From: Acanthosoma haemorrhoidale
Taxonomy: Eukaryota; Arthropoda; Insecta; Hemiptera; Acanthosomatidae
NCBI GenBank assembly: GCA_930367205.1
Contig: OV884015.1
Coordinates: 77,329,341-77,393,340 of the forward strand
Length of the DNA stretch: 64,000 nt
Reading direction: 5' to 3'
In this document: positions 46,310 to 59,090 of the stretch, piece after piece
How positions within the stretch are numbered: position 1 is the first letter of the stretch
Layout: every line of letters begins with the position of its first letter
The notes under the pieces: generated by a model
What the model was told of the DNA's origin: nothing
Database searches by the model: none
Seen by the model: only the letters and a program-made list of their open reading frames with translations
Program-made: the position numbers and the translations under genes

Positions 46310-46763
46310 TTTGGAAATTCCAGAATGGGATCATGCGAAAAATGGTCCGACATACCTCTCTCGAGAGGTTGAAGAACCCTGACCTGCACCCTTTGTTTGG
46401 TGTGCCGTCGGTGACACGTCAAGTTTTTTGACTCGTTGCAGCACCTAACCAACCCAGTACTTAACACTATGACCCCAGCACACCGCCCACATCGATGGAA
46501 CAGACTGTGGGGGAAAAATTAGGTTAAGAATTAGTATGTAAGTTAGTTTTAAGTTGGATCAAAATGGTGAGCCCCATCACCTTTATTAGTCAGTTCAGTC
46601 CAGTTACGTATAATGTGTATCATTATACTTGTTTATTCCATTATATAATTTACAAATAATTAAAAAAATAAAATAAAAATAATTTGTAAATAGATTCGCC
46701 TGAGGATCTATAATTCTAGATACAGATTATCTGTGAATTTAAAGGTGCTAGGAAAAAAAAAAA
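46310..46763 (+). mobile_element. LINE-B 3' fragment
   Basis: CCAGAATGGGATCATGCG, CTCTCGAGAGGTTGAAGAACC, GACTCGTTGCAGCACCTAAC and the untranslated GGTTAAGAATTAGTATGTAAG block match the other LINE-B copies. It ends in an 11-A run (46753-46763) after AAAGGTGCTAGG. About 30-40 bases of the coding end are deleted near 46410 relative to the copy at 26.9 kb. It directly follows the right target duplication of LINE-A. Confidence 0.85.
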
Positions 46764-48441
46764 TGTTCTGTTAATATATTTGCACAACCCCCTTACAAAA
46801 AACATCAGCCTTCTATTCTTAATTGATATATATATATATTAAAAAACTGGTCAAAATTGGAAAGTACTAGAGGTAACATAAAATATCCCGATGGAAAGAT
46901 TTATCCTTGTGGAACATTAGAGGAACAATGTTTGTTTACGGATAGTTATTTTGACGGCCAACAGATGCCAGTGGAATGTAGTGCAATCATCCCCTTTCCA
47001 GGAACGTGGGTCTAAAAAATGCTACCTGCTGGCACCCCAAAGGGTGGCCTGCAAAATTCACTTCAGCGAAACGCCAATAGGGTGCGTTTCAGGTTTGTTG
47101 GAGAACATCCCCTTCCAAGAGGGTTGGTCTCTTTTTTTGTTTCTATAGACGGTTATAAGCTCATGAAAATATTTTGGAGGATGTGTACGTAATCTTTTGG
47201 GTAAACCCCATTGCCTTCAGATTGGAAAAAACCTTGTATTATATTAATGCATTAGTATTAGTTAAACAGTATTGTATATCCTCCTTAAACTATACCGTAG
47301 ATTTACTGTACCGTAGATACAGTAAATATAAAAAGCACTAAGTACAATTTTAGTTCATATAGATTCATTGCAAATCCTAACAAATATATCACCATAAGAG
47401 GATTTTGAAAGAAAAATAAAGGGGGGGATTTGTACGTTAAAAATTATTTGTGATGGTGAGCCGCGGTGGATTTTGTCCATTTTGTTTGTTGCTCAAATTG
47501 TATATAGATTGGTAGCCAAAAATATCTTATCTGGAGAATACTTATCTTCAATCTGATATAAGTCTATAGTAAGATAAAATAAGACGAATAACATCACAAT
47601 GGAAATGAAAATTAAAATTTTTTTTATAAATGTTTGTTTTTTCAGCTCAAAATTTCAAGGTTTATGTTCAACTGAAACTACTGTAATGAGGAACTTAAAA
47701 TCATTGGAAGGAAACCCGATTGGCAAATACATAAAGGAGCAGAGTTCCTGAGGTTTGATGCTCGAACTAGGCACGATCTACCAAAGAAAGATGATCGGTG
47801 GAATGGAAGACTAAGATCGGTTGGGATTTTGTGCCACTACATGCTATAAAACTACATAACATATATAACACTTTATAACATATGAAGAGAATTCATTATT
47901 TGATTTGCAATAACTATCTTGAATATTTGTTAGTCTTGGTACTCTACGGTACTCCCGTGTACCATATCTCTATGTCGGGGGCAATACTTCCTTCCTTAAT
48001 ACCTTTTACAAACTATTCACCTTCATGACCCACCTTATATTTCCAATATCCCATACTTTAAATCCTCTGGGTGCAACCGGAACACAAAATTCCATAATTT
48101 TTTCCAGCCATGGCCATTCCCACAAAACAGTGGCATTCGACTGCTGCTTTCTTGCCCACCCATCATTCTCTGTAATTCCTTCCCTCGTAATATCTGACTT
48201 ACTTCATGCTTACGCACTTTCAAATCGCTTTTAATCCAACATCGCCTTACCACCAGAACAGAAATCGTCAATTCATTCTTAGCATTATTCTTTAATGTGC
48301 AGGCTGAATAAATTATTCCAACCTCACATAGCCCATGAGCATATATAATGTATGTTCATTTCTAATATTCTCAGAGTTAAGTTTTTTGCCACTTACTTTG
48401 TCGAAGAAACGTGTAATTTACTTCTTTTACAGGTATGTTTA
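46764..48441. other. Gene-free stretch
   Basis: No gene recognised. 46950-47150 is less AT-rich, with a 65-codon frame of no known family. Confidence 0.4.
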
Positions 48442-48606
48442 TTTTTTTTTTTTTGAGTGTTCAATAAAATCTTTATTTGAATAAAATTGCGATCTACCCT
48501 ACAAGGGCAATAAACGATTGTGATAAAAGATCTCATTCATACCCTATTTACAAGTTAACATTTACTCTTTCATTCAAACCATATTAACACTATTCACTAT
48601 TCATGA
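48442..48606 (-). mobile_element. Jockey-type LINE tail (minus)
   Basis: A 13-T run at the left is the poly(A) end in reverse. Reading the minus strand: GTATGAATGAGATC, TATCACAATCGTTTATTGCCC, GTAGATCGCAATTTTATTC and AATAAAGATTTTATTG, the same order as the end of the Jockey-type copies at 21.9 and 55.7 kb. Confidence 0.75.
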
Positions 48607-48774
48607 AGGGAGAAAATTGACTAGCGTCAGAACTTTCGGTGACTAAATATGTAGCGGGAATTTTAAGGTTAACCTATCGTGACATAAAAAGGTGCATTAA
48701 CTGATGATAGGTAGTTTTATTACGTTTCCATTTTAAGTATTTTCCATTAAGCCAGTATTTTTAATATCGTATTG

Positions 48775-49085
48775 TATGCTATTGAACTTAGTTATTGGTT
48801 TATTAATGTTAATTTGGAATTACATCTTTCCCCACTAGCTCCAGAAACAGGGAGTGTTAGTGAAATTTTCTGGTCTTCAACAGTTGTTGAGTACGAAGTA
48901 ATTAAGTTGTTTTGGCAGAAATAATTTAAAACATCCAAAGGTTTCATAGAATATGGTAGCATTCGGGATACATCACTTGGTAATTGGTGAATGAAACGAT
49001 TTGAATGAAAAGAATAATAATTCTCTTACCTAATCAACCATAAAAACTAAATTTGTGTAAATATTATACTGACACAGAAACATTA
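48775..49085 (-). repeat. Dispersed repeat, inverted partner of 39.5 kb
   Basis: Matches 39480-39725 in reverse. This copy is about 60 bases longer, the extra sequence lying around 48840-48900. Confidence 0.65.
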
Positions 49086-49789
49086 CAAATTTGATTTACA
49101 CAGCCATTTGTCACTTCTCTGCCAGTTTTTTTTTTTACATTTGAGCTCGAAGTTTTTCATTGTGTATTATCATGTTTTTGCTTTGATTTTCTATACGAAT
49201 GATGATTCTGGAGAAGTAGTAATCGAAAATTTCCAGTGAAATACTTCCGATGCAAAGAAAAACTGTTCTTATTAGTACCTACATGAAAGCCAACATCCTT
49301 TATTGTGAAATCTAATGTTACTTTTATTTTATTTAAACTCAAAAATAAAATTTTAATTCAATATGTTATAGTTTCAGCTTAGCAAGAAATTAACTGACTT
49401 TCAAAATCCTCTAGTGAGATCACTTTCAAGTATCTCGCATCCGTACAACCCTCCATGGAGATTGAAGCGGAAGTGGTCATGTGATTTTTGTAAATATTTA
49501 GTTACTGGGAGATCTGATAATGGTCAGTATTCCAAATAGTGAAACAAGGTAATAATAGCGAATTAGTCATTAATAGGTACACAAGAGAATATGTATAATA
49601 TAATGTATAGCAATATGTATGTTGTAATGCTAACAATTTACATTTTTAATTAAAAATAATTACAATAGTGTATTTATATTATCTAAGTAATAAATATATC
49701 GATCGTCAGTTAATGCATTTTTTCATGTCATGATAATAATTACCTTAAAATGCCCACTAAATATTTGGGAGTTCTGACGCTAATCAATT

Positions 49790-49904
49790 TTGTCCTGAAT
49801 GAATGTATTTTGTAAATATGGTATGAATGCTATTTCTTATCACAATTATCTACTGATCTTCTAGGGCAGACTGTAATTTTATCCAGATAAAGGTTTTAAA
49901 AAAG
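49790..49904 (+). mobile_element. Jockey-type LINE tail fragment
   Basis: TGTAAATATGGTATGAATGC, TATCACAATTATCTACTGATC and GGGCAGACTGTAATTTTATCC followed by AAAGG and a short A run are the last 110 bases of the Jockey-type 3' end. Confidence 0.75.
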
Positions 49905-49984
49905 TAGCTGAATCGAATCAAATTGCGCTAGGCTGTTGACTCTCTACCTTAATTTTGGGTTTCTCAATCGGATTCGTTATCAAG

Positions 49985-50110
49985 TAACTTTCCATTTTCC
50001 TTACGAGGCTGAATGGACCCCGATCATATCCATGCCATAGAATGACTCCTCATTGGGGAAGGAAGGAATCAAAGCCTATTCTCCGCAGTTCGATGCAGAT
50101 TCGATCGGAC
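49985..50110 (-). repeat. SINE-like unit (minus), divergent
   Basis: Minus strand: GCTTTGATTCC resembles a B box (9 of 11), followed by a body with CGGGGTCCATTCAGCCTCGT that parallels the body of the unit at 59590-59735 (CGGGGACAACTCAGCCTCGA). The A-box half is not convincing. Confidence 0.35.
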
Positions 50111-50159
50111 ACCTGTACAGTGTAAATAACTCAACCCATTGTCTGTTTACAGTAAGTTG

Positions 50160-50450
50160 ATTGACCTTTTGGGTTGTATCAATATAAGAGAACTAGCCGG
50201 TTGCTAGTGGTTGATAGATGATGATATGATAATTGAACGGCCCTAAGGTAGGATAATGATAGACGCTACGTGCTCAAGGCCGGATTGATTCCTATTAACG
50301 ACTGCAGTAGATCGTGCCAGCTGTTTGTGCATACAGCCGCCTATGGAATGCTTAATGTCCTCCGTGCTTAATTAGCTTTAGTTGAGATAGCGATTTAAAT
50401 TAATCGTTTGGATTGATGTCAGTACTTCGTCTTAGTGCCATTCTTCAGCC
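50160..50450. other. Balanced-composition island, possible regulatory DNA
   Basis: Unique within the window and richer in G+C than its flanks, with no coding potential I recognise. It contains CAGCTG-type E-box and TAATTAG-type homeodomain-like sites, which are short and common, so this is only suggestive. Confidence 0.2.
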
Positions 50451-51109
50451 ACGACACCTGTTTAGCACAGCTAAGACAAAACTCCCATCAACGTGGTTGT
50501 ATTTTAAAAATATAACATAGAACAATTAAAATTGTTGATTAATGGATCATTAGCCTGCCCAGTTTGTTCTATCAGTTTTAACTATTTTTTTTTTTTAGGG
50601 TTTTGCTGCTTTTTCAGAATTAGAATATTTCTGTAGTAGAATACTTACATTTTCACTCATGCCTATGTCTGACTACCTGGCCTAATCATAGTGGTCCCCG
50701 GTTCAAGCTAGAAACATAAAATTTAAATAGAGGTCACATCTGGCATCGGAAATACATAAAAAAACTTAGCCATCTCAATGGTATGTAGCCATCACTCCTT
50801 ATTAATTTATTAGCGTTAAATCAATTTTCTATAACACAGGCCTACAATAAAAAAAATTGTTGCTGGTGCCTAGGATATTAGAACTGATTTTAGCTATGTT
50901 TGGGACGGATTCTAAATATGAAATCCGTTTTTCGCTGTCTGCACTACTTTTTAGATCACAGTTTATTTTTTAACGTGTAGTTCTACAGGAAATGTGCATT
51001 AATCCATTTTGTCTACTTCTAAATCAAATATACACGGATTGGTTCCTGTATTCTTCTTTACTCAAATCTCAATATTGTATTATATCACGGAATTAGAGGA
51101 CTCCTTGAA

Positions 51110-51800
51110 AAAATGGGTCTTTCTGACTATTTTCCAGACGATTGGTGCCTATTTATTGACAGCTCAAAGCAAAGTTTGAAATGTGACCTTCTAAACAATG
51201 GGACTAAAGATGGTGCAATACCAATTCCTAAAATAAAAGAAGGTATAACACCATAGCTTTGGTCTTGGAGAAGATAAAGTATCATGAACATGATTTGTGT
51301 GGAATTAAAAATGGTAAACTTTCTCCTGGGACAGCAATGTGGCCACGCCAAATATCCTTGCTTCTTGTGCCTCTGGGATAGCAGAGACAAAACACACCAT
51401 TGGGTTAGAAAAGAGTGGACTAACAGACAAAACATGGGGGGGAAATGTCATTAACGACTGGGCCTTAGAAAGCAGTCTGTAAAGGCCCGGACTTCATTAG
51501 TAGCAGTTGTTGGAAATTTTCGGGGAGAACAAAAAGCTGAAAACATGTTGAACTGGTAAACGAGATGTTTGACAATTTCAAATCCCTTGGTTGTGATATA
51601 AGTACTAAGATGCACTATTTACACAGCTACTTAGACTGTTTTTCTGAAAATTTAGGAGACACCAGTGAGGAACGAGGTGAAAGATTTCACCAGGATAATA
51701 AACCTATGGAGGCCCGCTACCACGGAAGATGAGATACGCACATGATGGCAGATTGGTGCTGGAGTTTAAAAATGCGTTCAAGAATGTCACGGAAGTGAAG
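51110..51800 (+). pseudogene. Broken copy of a transposon-associated arthropod protein
   Basis: Pieces in shifting frames give YFPDDWCLFIDSSKQSLKC at 51130-51190, CGHAKYPCFLCLWDSRD at 51339-51385, a KARTSLVAVVGNF stretch near 51482-51520, then HYLHSYLDCF, ERGERFHQD and EARYHGR between 51617 and 51727 and HMMADWCWSLK at 51740-51775. I recall this order (a cysteine-rich PCFLCLWDSR block followed by GERFHQD and M-DYCW blocks) from large uncharacterised proteins present in many copies in arthropod genomes and presumed to come from a transposable element. The biochemical role is not known to me. Stops and frameshifts throughout make this a pseudogene. No terminal repeats were found around it. Confidence 0.65.
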
Positions 51801-54775
51801 ATTCCAAAGTATATTGCTATTTCCAACAATATGCGTCATTCACCTACTTCACTTCCTGATCTCCCACCCACAATTCCTAATTCATTTCCTATTTCAGTAC
51901 ATCCCACAACATTTTCACTCTCTTTCCCCTCTTCCAAGAATTCCTTTGTTTCTATACTTTTGTTGCTATTGTATGCCAATGTAATTCACCTCTAATCTTT
52001 TATCTTTTGTGTTTCAATCATTTGCTGTTCGTTCATTGTAGTTATCCCATATGCATAAAGGATCTATATTATTTATAAGCTTATCACTACAGTGTAATAT
52101 CACATATTTTTCTTTTTTTTCAGCTAGACATACTTAATTGTTTCTTTTTGTTATTCTAAGGGGTAAATTTCCAGAATAAATTTTTTGAAAAAACTATGTT
52201 TGCTAAAAGCAATTATTTATATCATTATCTTTATTATGTACGTATTGGTTGATGAATTGGGAAAAAAAAACAAAAAATTCTACAACTATAAAAAAGTGTT
52301 AACGTTTTCTTTAAGTTGTACTAAACAAAGGCCTTAAACCAATTTAACCACCTATCTGAACGATCCAGTTCACACATAATACAGACGATTGTCCAGAAAG
52401 GATTTGGCGGGGAGTCTTGGTAGCCTATTGAAATTCTGCCACCGGATGCTGAAGGCCGTGAAAGAAGTTTTTGCCGCCGGCTCGGCCTGACAGAGGAGGA
52501 AATATTGCAGGAGGAGGCCGTTGAAGAAAGAGAGTCTGCTAAGCCCGGCCGTCAGGCGAAAATGCAAAACTGTCCATCAAAGAGCAAAAAAGCCGGTGCA
52601 GGATTCCCGGAGTGGTCGGCCCTCGGTAATTATATTAATATACCTTCGGTCGGCCCTTTTGTACCCTCTCCTTAGTATTGTCTCTCTTTGTCCTTGGCTT
52701 AATTGGACTAATTTCAGTCTCCCAGCGGTCCACTGCACTTATTCATCATCGCTGCCCTATAGTCGTTCCCTGAGACAAGGTTCATTTCCCCGATAAGGAT
52801 TTGTAGCTATGATTTTATTCATACAGAATTGTGCATTTTAAATTATCCTCTAGTTTTATGGGATTCATGAAAAACATTATAATTGCATTCAACACTGGTG
52901 ATTCTGCAGGTGTCCACCGTCGTGCCCATAGGTTTTTCATTGGAATGGCGTCCACGATTTGTTTCTGTATTTTTTTATTCCCTTATAAACTCTTAATAGA
53001 AAAAAAGAAATTAAGTGTGGAAGCATCATACGATTAAATTTTTAAAAATACTTCTTCTTTATCTTTTTTGATTTGGTCCTCTACTCGTAACAATTGGAAA
53101 ATATTTTCATCAGTAAGTAATCAATTGACAAACCTTCATTATTATTCTGGGGAGTTTTTTTATCGTATCAACGAATGGAACTACCGTGCAAAATATTATG
53201 TCCCTAAAAAAAAATGTTTGAGTTGTGAACGTGGTGTTAATGACAATTACGTTGAGAGGTTCAATGTCATTTTAATACCAATTAATAATAACGAAACCGT
53301 ATCTATACACTTAATATATATGCAACACTATAATAGGTACTGAAATGGATGAAAAAATAATGTTGTTATGTTTAATCTAAATGTGGACCAGCTAGCAGCA
53401 ATATGTTGTTGCAGTTTGCAATTAAGGTTTTTGAAAGGTTGTTTAAGTTGGATGTCTCTAAGACGTTCGATTGCAAATCTATTAATATATTGTAAGAAGA
53501 TGGCATCGGGATCGCACCTTACCGGAATCGGTAATCCTTAGTTCCAACTACCATTTCAGCAATATTTTAAAAGGAAGACAAAATAATGACACAGACAAAA
53601 ACATACCAAATAATGATACTGAGAAAGGTATTAAAACTGGCTTGGAAGGAATAAAATAGGCTATTTCAATTGAAGCAAATTTGAAATTGTTTTTGAGTCA
53701 CAAATTTCCATGTACCCTCAAGTGTAGGAAAAAAAATATTTCTCATCTTAAAACGAAAGCGTTTAATAGACAAGAATATTACTATAGTTTTATTTGTCTT
53801 TGATTGATCTATTCACAACTGTATAGAGAAAATCAATGATACATAAATTAAATGGTACATTATCCTGTAGTTTAAAGAACTACAGTTTATTAAAATCAAT
53901 AAATCCCTACTCCAGTTCATCCGAAGTCATTGGCAGCGTCAGGTAAGCGTTGTGTTGCCAGTGCAAGTATCTGAAGGAAGATTAGGGTATCCTAATAGTT
54001 TTTAATTTAGTTGTCTGAACACCTTCTTGATGTAGGTATGTACATGTGGAAATCATAAGTATACACATTTATTACATACTTAGGTGCACCAGTGGTAAGA
54101 GGATGGATACACAAGAATATACCGTGAGGTAACAAGTGAAACACACATGTAACAAAAACCCATAATTTTGAGCAAAACACTCATGGCTCTCATATGCTAA
54201 TTTTATATCATTATCCTCAGGATTGTTACCTGTACAATCTTCTAGGCTAGATTGCTTAGTCTGATTACAAAATATTGAAAAAAATAAAGATATGACTTAG
54301 TGGGTTTAACTTGTAACCCCACGTTATACTAACAATCTTAGCCAAAAACATTAATAACAGTAGGAACTATGCAACAGCTAAATATGTGTTATATTCTTAT
54401 AAGTTGAAGCCGTGAGCTCTTATATGATGATTATAGGTATTTGGGTTCAACAATTGCTAACGTATCCGTTTGACATCATACCTCATCACACTGGACCTCA
54501 TATTATATAGCTAGCCTATAATATAAACATGAACTGTTTATTGGAGCCAGGGAGAGGCTAATATTATTATTGAGATGAGGCGATGGACCGAGAGGAGAGT
54601 GGCTAAGATAATCTTGTAATTAAGCAATGTGGCCGAGAGCATAACGACCTCATATAAATTACTGTTTATAAGCTTGAATAGATGGCATCTAAATGAGCAG
54701 TTCGTGCTCTATGCTCTTCGGCCAGTCTTCAGGTATGATAATGACTTTTCGGTAGTGTCGGATCTATCGGCCCCG
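51801..54775. other. Gene-free stretch
   Basis: No gene recognised. 52370-52800 is G+C richer with overlapping short frames on both strands. The 91-codon frame at 53068-53343 has no known domain. Confidence 0.35.
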
Positions 54776-54779
54776 CTTG

Positions 54780-55005
54780 TTGGATTTTGCTCAACTTCAT
54801 GCAGTCGCTTCACCGCCCGAGAGTTGGTGTTTATTTTCGGAAAACAATATACCTCAGTTAAAATCCTCAATCCACTCCCAGGTCTCAAAGTCCCGTCTTT
54901 CTGACCTTCATAGCCCTTCGCAGCATTCGAACCGTTCTTTATTGTTCGCTCTGCCACTGCTTGGAATTCTCTCCCACTCAATAATCTTCTTTCTATAACT
55001 ACAAT
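54780..55005 (+). pseudogene. Possible LINE C-terminal remnant of another clade
   Basis: One frame around 54920-54985 reads PFFIVRSATAWNSLPLNN, similar to the RSFFPRTARLWNSLP-type ending of CR1/L2-like non-LTR polymerases. Stops occur just upstream. The minus-strand and other plus-strand frames here are shadows. Tentative. Confidence 0.35.
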
Positions 55006-55074
55006 AATTCTTTTAATTTAATTAAAAATTAAACAGATGCTTTCGGCAACTTTAAGGACTACTTCGAAGGAAAT

Positions 55075-55745
55075 CCCTTCTCTCAATAGAACATAAAGTA
55101 CTAACCTACAAAGCTATACTCGGATAGTTATACAATCGGAACATACGGAATAGAGCTATGGGGGAACTTCATGTATATCCAATCCTTTCTATCAAACGTC
55201 CTGTGAACAATACTCAATGCCCCTTATTACGTCAACAACAAAACCTTCATAACGATCTTAATATACCCTATATTCTTGAACTGATCACTTTCAAGTTCAT
55301 GAAATTCCTTAGTAACCTATCCAACTACCCTAATCCCCTAGCACAGCCATTACACTGCGCCACTCATCCCTATTATCCTCCTCGGAGGTTAAAACGGCAG
55401 TGGCCTCGTGACCTGATATAAATACGTTACAGTAGGAGTCCTGCTAGTTTCTCCAATCATGTCCTGAGCGTCTGTGGCCATCGCGCTCTTGGTCATCCTC
55501 CACTGGCTCGAATCCGGTGACGCGGCTGAAGGAGGAGCATGCGGGACTTCCCAAGACTCCGCTTCTTCTTTCGAATGCGTGGGGCGTGACAACCATGTGG
55601 ATTTTGGAGGTCTCCGGGGTCTTTGTAAATACTGTATGAATGAGCGAGTGAATGACAAATTGTAAATATGGTATGAATGAGAACATAAATCACAACTACA
55701 TATTGCCCAATAAGGCAGATTGTAATTTTATTACAATAAAGAAGT
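55075..55745 (+). mobile_element. Jockey-type LINE fragment with C-terminal codons
   Basis: The coding remnant starts near 55090 (EHKVLTYKAILG, the usual thumb motif), passes a stop, and is open from 55158 to 55421 with QQNLHNDLNIPYILELITF and the C-terminus KRQWPRDLI. The 3' untranslated region follows to 55745 with CTGAGCGTCTGTGGC, two spaced copies of TGTAAATA(C/T)(T/G)GTATGAATGA (55624 and 55661) and GGCAGATTGTAATTTTATTAC. About 90 codons between the thumb motif and QQNLHND are missing. This copy links the orphan 3' fragments elsewhere in the window to a Jockey-type polymerase. Confidence 0.8.
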
Positions 55746-57077
55746 TTCAGTAACACCTATTAAGGGATTTAATTTTCTTATTTTGTATCTATATCAGTTT
55801 ATGATATTTTTTAATTTGGGGTATACTTTACAGTTTTATTTATTGGCGCATTTTATTATTCATAGTCTCATTGTCTCAAAATAAAGATTTTTCTTTTATT
55901 CTATTCTAATACCATTCAGACATCAACGTTTGTGTAATGGTAATAATAATAATACTTTCTTACCTAGAAGCATGTTACGAACCATTTGACCCAACTGCCT
56001 TTAGTACTATTATCTAGTTCCATGACAGGCACAGTAGTACCCTAAATAAAAGCTGGACTGAAAATTGATCTGTTAGGGTTCCGGAATGCACATCTTAACT
56101 TCTCAACTCTTAACAAGTCTTATTTATCCGACCGAATTAGTTCGCGTTGAACGTAAACATATTTACTCTAAAAATAGATTTCCTTCAGCTTGCACAGTTC
56201 CGCAATCTTCGCAACCAGATGGAGACTTTAAAAGGATCCCATTTGAAGCATCCTCAGTTAATGATTGTTTGGTCCTTGCGTATTTTCTCTTCCTTCTTTG
56301 TCGGCGTAACCTACTCCCTTGAAGGTAACTGCAGGTTTCTAACTTTATTGGGTAATCATTTGCTTTAAAATTTAACCACTGAATTGTCACCCAAAAAAAA
56401 AAAACAATTTCTACACAGGCCAAATATCTTGATGATGCCATGTTGTTCTTCTAATTTACTTTTTAAGAATACCTGAGGATGCAACTATACAGCCATCCAC
56501 TGTTTCAATTTCCATGTGATGTTTCCCTGGTTTTAGCAAAAGCATACCGTATGGCTTAAGCTCCTCGGTGCTCCAAATGCATCGATCCATGAAATTCCTG
56601 AGTTATCAGAGTTGTTTCTCGTCTTACCCGAGCCTTGCATGATTAATTCAATCAAATGGTATGTTTATATGGTCAGTTTATCTCTCAGAGATCTCTCAGA
56701 TCTTAAAAGTGTTGAGTGCCTCTGTGAGTTCTAAAATCCTAAAAGGTCTTTAATTCAACATCATCAGCACCTAAGAGATACGAGATGTTAGTCTGTAAAA
56801 CCATAAGTTCCCACCTTAACCACTACTTAAGATTAAATAAAGAAAAAACAAGTTAAATAATGCCTATAAAACTCAAGTAAATACTTATGTTCTATTAATA
56901 AATTAGACTGCTAACTCAAAATAGAAAGAATAAATATCATTTGGGTTGTAAATAAATAAAATGTATACACATCAACATAAGTAAAGTAAACACTTTAAAA
57001 ATTATACTTAATATCTACTACATATACTCGTTTATATGCTGGTTAAGATGAAACTATAAGTATAAAAACAACAATGG
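55746..57077. other. Gene-free AT-rich stretch
   Basis: No gene recognised. The overlapping frames at 56086-56441 shadow each other and show no known domain. Confidence 0.4.
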
Positions 57078-57088
57078 TCAACTTGAAA

Positions 57089-57607
57089 TACATCCTGCGC
57101 ACGGCACTATGGCATACCCCTATTCGTAAAATGAAGACTCCTGACATCCACGAAAAGTTCGAGGTCCCCACTATGACCGAAGCTATCAGAAGAAGACACA
57201 TCAAATTCTTCGACTCAATGAAACATTGCCAAAACCCACTATTCCAAGACCTGGCACCCCCACCACTACCGGCAAGATGGCAACTCTCTAGATCTGGGAA
57301 AGCAGACCAAATGGTGGACATTACGGCCCTTGGCCAACCAACAAGTCTCTGACGTGCACCCATCACTGCTATCCAACTGAATGAGCTTGCACTACATGCC
57401 TAGAGAGACTCTAGGCTCAGCCTTTAGTGGACTCTCACCACTGCAACGCAACATTTCCACCTCTACCGAGGCTTCCCACACTCCTTAATTCCCTCACTCT
57501 GCCTACAAACAGATACTCCTAGTAAAAGGACCCGCTCACCAAACCGATTCCTTTATTTTTCCATTATCCATAATCTTAAAAATTTGAGTGCTAAGAAAAA
57601 AAAAAAA
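57089..57607 (+). mobile_element. 5'-truncated LINE-A copy with target duplication
   Basis: Matches LINE-A 45780-46298 closely by eye. TCAACTTGAAA (11 bases) lies at 57078-57088 and again at 57608-57618. The C-terminal frame (to TSL at 57352) is open from the truncation point: DIHEKFEVPTMTEAIRRRHI and APPPLPARWQLSRSG. The 3' untranslated region and a 12-A tail follow. With intact duplication, tail and frame, it appears to be among the younger insertions in the window. Confidence 0.9.
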
Positions 57608-57618
57608 TCAACTTGAAA

Positions 57619-58965
57619 GAAATTCGGTACATTATCTAATCACCTCCTGATTCTTCCTGAGGTTTGATATCTCTGAGCACATTATTGCTAACAAAGTTGC
57701 ATTTGTTTTACCGAGGACCTTCGGAAACAGCCTTTTAGCACTGCTATTATTTGTAATGATTATTAACTAACAGAGGTTTTATGGTTTGTAAGATAGACAA
57801 CAGATCCTTTTGTCTAATAGTAGTTGTTAAATAGCGACAGACCACCGGCAATCTAGCAGCGTTCGTTCTTTGGAAGGAAGCCTAAAACCAGGAATTATTC
57901 AAAATAAGCTCGTCCAATTAGGATCCGACAGTGGGGGGGGGGAGGGTATACAATTTGCGCAGTGAGACGTCCAATGAGAGCGTAAATCAACGCCAGGAAC
58001 TATTGTTACGTCAGGAATAATCTGCATATGTTTCAGCTCCCGGTAATTGTTGGCCTAATGAGAGGGGCTCTGTGCGTCCTGAAGGATGGCCAGCAGTAAA
58101 ACTAACCAAGCCTGTCTAGATTGCCTCTTATCGCCTTCAGCCCATCTTATCTCCTGATGCCAATTTCTAGCCTAGGCCAGAAATTAATCTCACGATCAGT
58201 TTAAACTATTTTGTTGTATTTTACCTCGCACGCATTGTCATTTTTGTAGTTTAGAATAGAAACATTTATTCTGGGATAAAAACCCCAGTGAATAACAATG
58301 ACAGATAGAAAATTCATTTCTGGTAAACCAAAAAAAAAATTAGATTATGTAGAAAGATGGCAATTTAAACTAGAGGGTGTACCTCTATATGAAAAAGAAA
58401 AATCCATAGATGGTTTATAGACATATAAAAAACAATATGAAGAATTCAGTCAAATACAATAAAAAGTTAAATATACATATAATTAAATATTAAATATACA
58501 GATTAGTGAAAAAAAAGGATTTTGCGAATGAAACAACAAACAATGAAATAAAAATATAAAGGCAAAGAATAAAACTATGAAAATATGATTCAATGAAAAT
58601 AAATCGTTCCCAAACCAGCAAGCTTTTGAATTTCGTTGTGTTTTTCTGTAAAACCAGTCTGTTCCGATCTTTAAGATTCCGATTTCAGACTGGTGACATA
58701 GGATATGACACAAACAGTAATGCCAATTTCATAACTCCTTAATTTATCCATGAAAGATTCTTTAATTGATCCCTCGTTTAAAAAAAGCAAGCCAACATAT
58801 TCTATAATTTTCAGTACGGTCCCTAACTATGGTCATCGATGTCTTCATTAAGAGTATGTAATTTATGATTTGTTTTTTTTTTTCAACTAAAATTATAAAA
58901 ACTCACTTAAACTCTAAATAAGGGTGGAAATGAGCTGATCTCAATATTCCATTCAAGATCTAGCC
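57619..58965. other. Gene-free stretch with a balanced-composition island
   Basis: 57840-58200 is unique and clearly richer in G+C than its surroundings, with no frame I recognise and a 10-G run at 57932. The rest is AT-rich without features. Confidence 0.35.
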
Positions 58966-58969
58966 ATAT

Positions 58970-59090
58970 CTCCTGGCCATTCTAATCCATATGCTAATGC
59001 TTTGTTCTCACATCTAACTCCCACATCCCGGAGCAATTGGCGGAGGCGTCCTCGTGACCTGTAGCCAATTAACATGCTGTTTATAAGTGA
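58970..59090 (+). mobile_element. Jockey-type LINE C-terminus piece
   Basis: HSNPYANALFSHLTP then NWRRRPRDL and a stop at 59062-59064 correspond to the end NSLSS...QRRWPRDLL at 16.3 kb and NPLAQ...KRQWPRDLI at 55.4 kb. The 3' untranslated region is lost after about 25 bases, where a C run begins. Confidence 0.55.
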
